A DNA stretch of 39,279 nt from Pseudomonadota bacterium (GTDB lineage Bacteria > Myxococcota > Myxococcia > Myxococcales > Myxococcaceae). Positions 1-7,058 of this stretch are shown one piece after another. Position 1 is the first letter of the stretch, and each line of letters begins with the position of its first letter. The notes under the pieces were generated by a model that was not told where the DNA came from, did not search any database, and was given only the letters and a program-made list of their open reading frames with translations. The stretch is taken from assembly GCA_009786315.1 (NCBI GenBank), contig WQTM01000230.1, positions 1 through 39,279 on the forward strand, read 5' to 3'. Made by a program: the position numbers and the translations under genes.

Positions 1-12
1 AGCCGTTTTTGA

Positions 13-262
13 GGAACTTTTTGGGCGAGCAAAAAGTTCCCCGCCGGAGGCAAAACGCCCGGAGGGGAAAAAAGCGTGGGCCGCAGGCCCAGGGAAAACA
101 ACGCCCGGAGGGCGAAAGAAGCCGGGCCGCATGGCCCACAAAGACATTTTTCAGTTAAGAGGCCCGGGCCGCAGGCCCAAAAAAAACATTGTCAGTTGGC
201 AACAGAACCCCGCCCGGAGGGCAAAGAGAAACATTTCAAAAAAAAGCCCGGGCCGCAGGCCC
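13..262. repeat. Multi-hairpin repeat element, left copy: large palindrome GGAACTTTTTG-GGCGAG-CAAAAAGTTCC (13-40), then alternating short palindromes GCCCGGAGGGC and GGGCCGCAGGCCC with A-rich linkers
   Basis: Palindromic modules read directly at about 43-51, 78-90, 103-113, 124-137, 166-178, 212-222 and 250-262. An inverted related copy lies at 39108-39279. Confidence 0.9.
238..262 (-). terminator. Candidate intrinsic terminator for the minus-strand gene block
   Basis: On the minus strand: GGGCCTGCGGCCCGGGC followed by TTTTTTTT, just downstream of the stop at 280. Confidence 0.55.
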
Positions 263-279
263 AAGAAACACCCCCACCC

Positions 280-480
280 TCAATGTGCCAGCCACCACAC
301 CACAAAGGCCACAACAATACTGAGCAGCACACCTACAAGCCAAGGCAGCCACAGGGGGGGGCCGGTGTTGCTTGGCCTGGTTTGTTGCTCTTGCGCATTC
401 GCTCGCGTCGGCACCGGTGTTTGTGCCGGTGTTTGTGCCGGTGTTTGTGCGGGTGTCTGCGCTTGTGGCTTATGCTTCAT
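280..480 (-). CDS. Small putative tail-anchored protein with AQTP repeats and a C-terminal TM helix
   Basis: MKHKPQAQTPAQTPAQTPAQTP...LWLPWLVGVLLSIVVAFVVWWLAH. The track ORF starts at a GTG at 501; the ATG at 480 overlaps the end of the preceding small ORF. Confidence 0.45.
   Translation of the reverse strand: MKHKPQAQTPAQTPAQTPAQTPVPTRANAQEQQTRPSNTGPPLWLPWLVGVLLSIVVAFVVWWLAH
415..462. repeat. 12-bp tandem repeat (CGGTGTTTGTGC x3 plus one degenerate copy)
   Basis: Direct reading. On the minus strand it encodes an AQTP repeat. Confidence 0.85.
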
Positions 481-652
481 GGACAGCCTTTGTACCCTCA
501 CCTATTTTAGGTGCCTTGGGTGGGGGATGGGAGAAATATACAATGAGCGGAGGCTTTGTCTCAGGTTTCTTCGCTTTGTCGTCTACCGCCGCAAACTCTG
601 GTGTTGGTTTGTTGTCCACATTGTCCGCTGTGTGTGGCTGCATACGCCTCAT
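470..652 (-). CDS. Small hypothetical protein (60 aa), possibly translationally coupled
   Basis: The ATG at 652 overlaps the TGA of the upstream 48-aa ORF (ATGA). Proline- and lysine-rich, no recognised family. Confidence 0.3.
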   Translation of the reverse strand: MRRMQPHTADNVDNKPTPEFAAVDDKAKKPETKPPLIVYFSHPPPKAPKIGEGTKAVHEA

Positions 653-795
653 TCGACGCCGGTTGCAATACCTTCCAATGTTTGCAGAAGGTGCATGGAG
701 TTGAAGGAAAGGGTGTTGGGAAGGGTATTCTCCTCGTCCACATTGACTTTGTAAGCTGTTTTTGTGTTGTCCAGAAGCTGCTTTACTTTAGGCAT
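649..795 (-). CDS. Small hypothetical protein (48 aa)
   Basis: Hand-translated: MPKVKQLLDNTKTAYKVNVDEENTLPNTLSFNSMHLLQTLEGIATGVE*. Too short for the ORF track. Confidence 0.3.
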   Translation of the reverse strand: MPKVKQLLDNTKTAYKVNVDEENTLPNTLSFNSMHLLQTLEGIATGVE

Positions 796-830
796 GGTGA
801 GGGTTTCTCTACATTGGGTTGGCTAGGGTG

Positions 831-1499
831 TTATGGGGCAGGAGAGGGGGGGCAGAGGAGTTGGGCCACAGGGGCGAAGGACTTACGGTGGAAGGGGCAG
901 GGGCCATATTTTTTGAGGAGGGCGAGGTGTTGGGCCGTAGGGTAGCCCTTATGCTTTTCAAACCCATATTGGGAATATGTTTGAGCGAGCGTACGCATAA
1001 AGCTGTCGCGGGAGGTTTTGGCGAGAATGGAAGCGGCGGCAATAGAGAGGGAGCGGTTGTCACCGTGGACAAGGGCGGTTTGAGGGCAAGGAAGCCCCTC
1101 CAGGTGCCTGGCGTCCACCAGGCAGTGGTGGGGGGGTGAGGGGAGGGCGTCCACGGCGCGCCGCATGGCCAGGAGGCCCGCCCGGTATATATTGAGCGAG
1201 TCAATTTCCTCCACACTGGCCTGCGCGACGGCATGGACTGGGCACAACTCTCTTATTTGCGAGGCCAGTTGCTCCCTTTTGGCCTCTGAGGAAATTTTTT
1301 TAGAGTCCTTCACGCCACGCAGGCGGAAGTGGTGGGGCAAGACGACGGCGGCGGCGACGACGGGGCCGGCCAGCGGCGCCACACCGGCCTCGTCCACGCC
1401 GGCCACACATGAGGAGGCGTGGGCCCACAAGGCCTTCTCAAAAACCAGCATGGACTCCAGGCGCTCTTCTTCTGTTTGCATGGGGGTATTCACTTTCAA
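831..1499 (-). CDS. rnhB: Ribonuclease HII
   Basis: VAGVDEAGVAPLAGPVVAAAV, VKDSKKIS, LVDARHLEG and HGDNRSLSIAAASILAKTSRD motifs. Confidence 0.92.
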   Translation of the reverse strand: MKVNTPMQTEEERLESMLVFEKALWAHASSCVAGVDEAGVAPLAGPVVAAAVVLPHHFRLRGVKDSKKISSEAKREQLASQIRELCPVHAVAQASVEEIDSLNIYRAGLLAMRRAVDALPSPPHHCLVDARHLEGLPCPQTALVHGDNRSLSIAAASILAKTSRDSFMRTLAQTYSQYGFEKHKGYPTAQHLALLKKYGPCPFHRKSFAPVAQLLCPPSPAP

Positions 1500-1505
1500 G
1501 CACCC

Positions 1506-3314
1506 CTAGGAGGAGAAAGGCAACGGCAAACTCAGGTATTTTGTTGCAGGGCTACCGGTTAACCACTCTTGGAAGGCGTGTTGTTGGGAGGGGCTTGGGT
1601 TTTGCACACGGCGCAGGAGGCAAACCTCCACAGGGGCGGGGCGTGGAATAATTTGGGTTTGGCACAACCGCCCCTGGCGGAAGAAGTGGAGGGGGAGGTT
1701 GGGCGGGGGGTGTGCCAGCAACTCGGAGAGGGTGAGGGGGTTAAGCCTTTGTCCGTCCAGGGCGACAAACTCATCCCCCGGTTGAATACCGGCCTCATAA
1801 GCGGGCCCCAGCGCCTCCACATAAGCGACATGGCTCCCCTGCAACCCCACCCCCAAATAGAGGTGGCATGGTGGTGCCATTGGAGAGGAGGGTGAAGGGG
1901 GGGGGGTGCTCCTTTGGGCTTTCCTAAAAACCTCGAGGCCCACATATTGGAGGGGGGAGAAGTCCAACTCCTCGGTGCTGCGCAGGGCCTGGTTGAAGAA
2001 GGCCTCCATGGGTGCGCAGGCCACCTGCACAGCGGCCATTTCAAAGGCGTGCTCCGCGAGGGTTTCGCCCTGTTGCACGCGTTGCCAGAGGAGGAGAAAC
2101 ACGTCGTCCAAGCCGCGTTGGTTGTTGGTGAGTTGGCGTATATACAAGTCCAAAAGGAGGCACACCACCTCACCTTTGACATAATAGGAGACGCCCGTAT
2201 TACGGCTATGGGCATTGGGGCGATAATGGTGAGTCCAAGCGAGGAGGGAGGCTTCCTCCAGGGGCATTTTGAGGCGTCCGGGGGTGGTGGCCAACTCAGC
2301 GAGGGTTTCCGTCCACAGTTGGAGCAGCCGTGCCTCTGAGAGGAGGCCTGTGCGAAAATTCAGCAGCTTCTCATAATAACACGTACCGCCCTCCAATGCC
2401 CAAAGCATGCGCGTATAGCACTCATTCTCATAGTCTGGCTTTTGGAGGACTTGGGCGGTTATTTGCTTCACATTCCACGCGTGGAAATATTCGTGTGAGG
2501 CCAGGCACAAGAAGGTTTCCATGCCGTTTTCGCGGGAGAAATTCTCCTGGCCGAACAGCAGTGCACACGAGGCGCGGTGCTCCAAGCCGCCGTGTCCTTT
2601 TTCAGGCATATGGACAATGAAGAGGTAGCGCTCAAAAGGCAGTTTGCCAAAAAACTGTGCTTGGGTTGTGCAGAGGGCCTCCATGTCGCGCAGGAGCATG
2701 TGCATGTTGGCAGGTTGTTTGCCCCACCAGACGACTTCATGTGGAACGCCCAGCACGGAGAAGTGGAAGGGTTGGGCGTGGGGGCCCATTTCCACGGGGG
2801 CATCCACCAACTCGTCAAAGTTTTGTGCGACATAATGTCCACCTGACAGGGGGAGGGCGCAGGCGCCAAGCCACCCCGTTGGGTATTGCAAATAGAGGTG
2901 GTGGGGGAGGTGGCGGGTTTCCTCGGAGAAGAAGAACATGGCGGCGCCGTTGAAGAAGCCGTGGCTGTCGTCCAGGTGGTTGGTGCGCACACTCAACTCT
3001 GCGGCCCAAACCGAATAGCAAATGCGAAAGGGCTGGTATTGGTTATGGACGCACAAGTGGTTTTTATGGAGGCGCTCAAAGGGGAGGGGTTGTTGGGCTG
3101 GGGTTTCAACGTGAATGTCCTGGAGGTGCCTGGCATGCTCCCTCACCAAATAGCTGCCGGGCGTCCACACGGGAAAGCGCAGGAGGCATGAGGGGGTTGA
3201 GGTGGCCGGAAAGGAGATGCAGACTTCAAACAGTTGAATTTTGGGCCTGGGGGAGACACGAATTTCAACCAAGGGGGGCGCCAGAGGAGAAGGGGGCAGC
3301 AGAGGAGAAGGCAT
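1506..3314 (-). CDS. M61 (glycyl aminopeptidase) family metallopeptidase with C-terminal PDZ domain
   Basis: HEYFHAWNVK zinc motif, downstream WALEGGTCYYE, PDZ-like GVGLQGSHVAYVEALGPAYEAGIQPGDEFVALDG. The track ORF starts at 3377; the ATG at 3314 avoids overlap with the upstream gene. Confidence 0.85.
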   Translation of the reverse strand: MPSPLLPPSPLAPPLVEIRVSPRPKIQLFEVCISFPATSTPSCLLRFPVWTPGSYLVREHARHLQDIHVETPAQQPLPFERLHKNHLCVHNQYQPFRICYSVWAAELSVRTNHLDDSHGFFNGAAMFFFSEETRHLPHHLYLQYPTGWLGACALPLSGGHYVAQNFDELVDAPVEMGPHAQPFHFSVLGVPHEVVWWGKQPANMHMLLRDMEALCTTQAQFFGKLPFERYLFIVHMPEKGHGGLEHRASCALLFGQENFSRENGMETFLCLASHEYFHAWNVKQITAQVLQKPDYENECYTRMLWALEGGTCYYEKLLNFRTGLLSEARLLQLWTETLAELATTPGRLKMPLEEASLLAWTHHYRPNAHSRNTGVSYYVKGEVVCLLLDLYIRQLTNNQRGLDDVFLLLWQRVQQGETLAEHAFEMAAVQVACAPMEAFFNQALRSTEELDFSPLQYVGLEVFRKAQRSTPPPSPSSPMAPPCHLYLGVGLQGSHVAYVEALGPAYEAGIQPGDEFVALDGQRLNPLTLSELLAHPPPNLPLHFFRQGRLCQTQIIPRPAPVEVCLLRRVQNPSPSQQHAFQEWLTGSPATKYLSLPLPFSS

Positions 3315-3336
3315 AAGAGAGGAAGAGGGGGGCCCC

Positions 3337-5019
3337 TTAAGTTTTGGGAGCAACAACAGGGGCCGTCGCAACGGCATAAGTGGTATAACCGCCCGAGAGG
3401 TTTTTCACCTGAGAATAGCCGTTGGCCATGAGGATGCGGACAGCCAAATAGCCCCGTTTGCCGACGCCGCAATAGATATAAATGGGTTTGTCTTTTGGGA
3501 GCTCCGCGAGGCGGTTTCGCAAGGTGTCCACAGGGATATTAACAGCGCCCTGAATGGCGCCGCGCTCGAATTCAGCGGGGGTGCGCACGTCCACGAGGAT
3601 GTCCTTTTCGAGGTTGAGGTTGGCGACTTCCTCCCAAGTGAAGACGGGCATGGTTTTGTGAAGGACATTGCTTGCGACATAACCGGCGATGGTGGTGACG
3701 TCTCTGGCCGAAGAGAAGGGCGGTGAATAAGCGTGCTCCAGGTGGATGAGTGTTTCCACGCTTTCTTTTTTTTGGACAACCCAGGCCAGTTTGTCAATGC
3801 ACTTGTCGACGCCAGAAAAGCCCACGCATTGAGCGCCATAGAGGGTGCCGTTTTGGGGGTGAAAAGTCATCTTAACGCAGATGGGGGGCGCTTTTGGATA
3901 ATAGCTTGCGTGGGCGGTGACATGAATGGTGGCGCTCTCATAGGGGATGCCCAGCTGTTGCAGGTGTTTGGCAGCAAGCCCTGTGGTGGCCACCGTCATG
4001 TCAAACACTTTGGCGATGGAGGTGCCGATGGAGCCGGGATAGGTGCACATATTTCCCCGCACCATATTGTCAGCGGCGATATGTGCCTGTCGACTGGCGG
4101 GGCCTGCGAGATAATTGAGCCAAGGTTTCCCAGTGAGGGGGTGGGGGAACTCGATGGCGTCCCCTGCGGCATAAATATTTTCGTCAGAGGTTTGCAGGAA
4201 TTTGTTGACCCAAATACCGCCCGCCTCCCCTATTTTGAGTCCTGCTTTTTGGGCGAGGGAAATTTCAGGGCGCACACCCACAGAGAGGATGACCATGTCG
4301 GCTTTGAGGGTTTGTCCGTTTTTGAGGTGGACTTCGAGTTGGTTTTGGGAGCGGGAGAAGTGCGTGATGGTTTGATTGAGATGGAGGTGAACGCCTTTTT
4401 GGAGCAGGTGTTGGGCGACATGGGCGGCGATGGAGAAGTCAACGGGGGCGAGGATTTGGTCTTCAATTTCCACAATGGAGACTTCGGCCCCTGCGAGGTG
4501 CAGGTTTTCTGTTGTTTCCAAGCCGACGAAGCCTGCGCCCACGACGACCACTTTTTTGACGTTGTTTGCTTTGAAATAGGTTTTTATTTTGTCCGAGTCC
4601 TCCACATCCCTGAGCATAAAAATGCCTTCCAACCCAACGCCCTCGAGGGGGGGTTTGAAGGGATAGGCGCCGGGGGACAGCAGCAGCTTGTCATAGTTTT
4701 CCTGATATTCTTTCCCCTGGGCAGTACGGAGGACAAGGGTTTTGTCGGTGGGGTGGATGTTGACGACTTCGGTTTCAACGCGCGCATCCACATTGAAGCG
4801 GGTGCTGAACAACTCCGGGGTTTGCAAAAGCAGCTGCTCTCTTTCGGCGATGACGCCGCCGACATAATAGGGAAGTCCGCAGTTGGCATAGGAGATGTAT
4901 TTGCCTCTTTCCAGGAGGAGGATTTGGGCAAACTCATCCACCCTGCGAATTCTCGCAGCGGCAGTGGCCCCACTGGCGACGCCTCCGACAATGACGTATT
5001 TTGTGGTTTTCTTTGACAT
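3337..5019 (-). CDS. CoA-disulfide reductase-like FAD/NAD(P)-dependent oxidoreductase fused to a rhodanese domain
   Basis: VIVGGVASGATAAARIRR, YISYANCGLPYYVGG (active-site Cys), VVVVGAGFVGLETTE, YAAGDAIE; C-terminal rhodanese DILVDVRTPAEFERG...YIYCGVGKRGY. Confidence 0.9.
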   Translation of the reverse strand: MSKKTTKYVIVGGVASGATAAARIRRVDEFAQILLLERGKYISYANCGLPYYVGGVIAEREQLLLQTPELFSTRFNVDARVETEVVNIHPTDKTLVLRTAQGKEYQENYDKLLLSPGAYPFKPPLEGVGLEGIFMLRDVEDSDKIKTYFKANNVKKVVVVGAGFVGLETTENLHLAGAEVSIVEIEDQILAPVDFSIAAHVAQHLLQKGVHLHLNQTITHFSRSQNQLEVHLKNGQTLKADMVILSVGVRPEISLAQKAGLKIGEAGGIWVNKFLQTSDENIYAAGDAIEFPHPLTGKPWLNYLAGPASRQAHIAADNMVRGNMCTYPGSIGTSIAKVFDMTVATTGLAAKHLQQLGIPYESATIHVTAHASYYPKAPPICVKMTFHPQNGTLYGAQCVGFSGVDKCIDKLAWVVQKKESVETLIHLEHAYSPPFSSARDVTTIAGYVASNVLHKTMPVFTWEEVANLNLEKDILVDVRTPAEFERGAIQGAVNIPVDTLRNRLAELPKDKPIYIYCGVGKRGYLAVRILMANGYSQVKNLSGGYTTYAVATAPVVAPKT

Positions 5020-5293
5020 GTTGTTAGGTAGCTAGGTGGGTGAGAGGGCACATGTAGAAAAAAGACTTCAGCGATGCGGTGGGCGGCGAATGCTTTGTGT
5101 CTCATAACTCTTCCAACGGACATTTTCTGTGCTTTGTTGCACCAGCAGCACGCATGTGGTGTGGCCGTGTATGCCCAAGATTCACATGAGGCCACAAGTG
5201 TTTTGTATGGCCCAAATATTTGGGCGAACATTCCCCATGTTTGGCCATATAGGCGGGGCACACAAAGAGGGAGAGGAAGGACTGCATAACCCC

Positions 5294-6790
5294 TCAGTGG
5301 GACACATGAATTTCTTGGCCATTGGCGGCGTTTTGGGCGCTCAACTTCAATATGCCGTTGAAGTCCAACTCAAACCGAATTTTAATTTTGACGGTACCGG
5401 CTTTTCCAGGAGGCATTCCGGTGAAGGAATATTCTCCTATTTTTTCGCTTTCATTGGCCAGGCTGTCCCCTTGGAAGAGTCGCAAAGTCAATTCGGTTTG
5501 GTTGTCGAAGCTGGTGGTTGCGACGACTTCTTTTGTTTTGGGCAGGGGAGCAGAGCGAGGAATGACGACATGGAGTGAGCCGTCGGCTTTTTCAAAGCTG
5601 ATGTCCTGCGAGGTTGAATGGCCGAGTTGAAAGCGGACTTCAGAGTTTTCCAGGAGCGTATAGCCCAAAATAGCGGCTCCCATGGCGGGGCAATTGGTTG
5701 CGGTTTTGGCGAACTGGGGGGATTGTTGGAGGTGTTTGCTCAAAAGTGCTTGGAAAGCGGGCATGCGGGCCTGAGCTCCAACGAGGACAACGCGGCTGAT
5801 TTTTTGTTTGTCGGTATGCGTCTCTTTGAGCAGGCGTTCAACCAGTTGAATGGCGCGTTCGACCAGAGGAGTCCCAAGCTCTTCCAGCATTTCTTGGCTG
5901 AGGCGGAAGTTGAGGTCCACGGGGAGGGCGTTGTTGTCAATGGCGATGAAGGGGATGTTGAAGTTGATTTCTTGTTGGGAGTCTAGGTTTTTTTTGGAGA
6001 TTTCAGAGAGATTATAAATCCGTTGCATGGCCAACGGTTGTTGCGAGAGGTTGATGCCTGTCTGGGAATAGAAGAGATTCATGGCATAATTCGCAATGGC
6101 TTTGTTAAAGTCATCCCCTCCCAAATAGGGGTCCACCTTGCTTGCGACAATTTCCATTTTGTCCCCGTGGATTTCGACGAGAGCCGTCTCAAACGTAGTA
6201 CCGCCAAAGTCACAAGTCAGCAAAAGCTCCTGGTGTACCCCGGATGCCTTTGAAGCCAAGGCGATGGCGAGGGGGGTGTTGAGCAGTTGTTTGCAGTGAA
6301 TTCCGGAGAGCTCCATGGCTTCCATGAGTGCTTGGCGTTGGAGGTGAGAGAAGTTGGATGGGACGACGGCAACAGCGGGCAGGGGTTGGGACGAAGAGAG
6401 GCCATTGGAGAAGCCCTGCTTAAAATGCAGCAGGACTTTGGAGAGGATTTGGGTGGGGGTGAGCTCCTGGTTTCCCAGGCGTAACAAAAGCCCGTTTGGG
6501 GTTTGGTGGATTCCAAAACGGATGGGGCTATAATTTCGCAAGAACTCAACAGGGAGCAACTTACGGCCAAGCAAGTGGTGGTAGTGGGACACCGTAAGGG
6601 CGGGCCGCAAGAAGAGTCTCTGCTCCGCCGCATCCCCCAGCAACGCCTCTCCCCTGTCGTCCAACCCATAAGCATTGGCGCAGACTTCCCCTTGTTTTCG
6701 AAAGTTCCACCGCTTCTCAAGAAGTTGCGCAGAAAATGCCACAATCTTCGTTGAACCTATGTCAATGCCAATGACGGGAGTTGAGTCCAC
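5294..6790 (-). CDS. Hsp70/DnaK-family protein lacking the C-terminal helical lid
   Basis: VIGIDIGSTKIVAF, CDFGGTTFETALVEI, YLGGDDFNKAI, VGAQARMPAFQ; ends at NGILKLSAQNAANGQEIHVSH (end of the beta substrate-binding domain). GTG start. Confidence 0.85.
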   Translation of the reverse strand: MDSTPVIGIDIGSTKIVAFSAQLLEKRWNFRKQGEVCANAYGLDDRGEALLGDAAEQRLFLRPALTVSHYHHLLGRKLLPVEFLRNYSPIRFGIHQTPNGLLLRLGNQELTPTQILSKVLLHFKQGFSNGLSSSQPLPAVAVVPSNFSHLQRQALMEAMELSGIHCKQLLNTPLAIALASKASGVHQELLLTCDFGGTTFETALVEIHGDKMEIVASKVDPYLGGDDFNKAIANYAMNLFYSQTGINLSQQPLAMQRIYNLSEISKKNLDSQQEINFNIPFIAIDNNALPVDLNFRLSQEMLEELGTPLVERAIQLVERLLKETHTDKQKISRVVLVGAQARMPAFQALLSKHLQQSPQFAKTATNCPAMGAAILGYTLLENSEVRFQLGHSTSQDISFEKADGSLHVVIPRSAPLPKTKEVVATTSFDNQTELTLRLFQGDSLANESEKIGEYSFTGMPPGKAGTVKIKIRFELDFNGILKLSAQNAANGQEIHVSH

Positions 6791-7058
6791 GCGTTAAATC
6801 CAAGTGTCCTGTCTTAAAGCACTTATTCCCATAAAAAGAACAGAAGTTTCCCACAAACGAAGCAGAAGTCCATGCTTTTTAACAAACATAAGGAAATGTG
6901 TGCGCTTAGAGCACTCAAGGTTGTTTCAGCTTGTTTTTTTCTTTAAACTAAGCATAATCAACAGTTTAGTTTTTCGCTTACGTGTCTTTAAGGGGTTATT
7001 TCTCACTATATTTGCCCGAAGACTTAAGCCTAGGTTGTTTTGAGAAGGCGATGCAAAC
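6791..7058. promoter_or_regulatory. AT-rich divergent intergenic region between the minus- and plus-strand gene blocks
   Basis: Gene starts diverge on either side and AT content is visibly higher than in flanking sequence. No specific -35/-10 assigned. Confidence 0.5.

Noticed and set aside
60-262. Possible CRISPR array
   Set aside because: The repeated units are 11-14-bp palindromes of two alternating types with irregular spacing. No 24-37-bp direct repeats with unique spacers and no cas genes.
76-754. Plus-strand ORFs 76-510 and 131-754 over the hairpin repeat
   Set aside because: They translate palindromes and tandem repeat into low-complexity peptides. Minus-strand reading gives a plausible TM peptide instead.
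809-1234. ORFs antisense or frame-shifted within rnhB and the M61 gene (for example 809-1234, 1559-2215, 1914-2339)
   Set aside because: Overlap strongly supported genes in another frame; Pro/Ser-rich shadow translations only.
3733-5016. 427-aa plus-strand ORF antisense to the oxidoreductase
   Set aside because: It lies fully opposite a well-supported CoADR-rhodanese gene. The translation shows no family motifs and looks like a by-product of composition.
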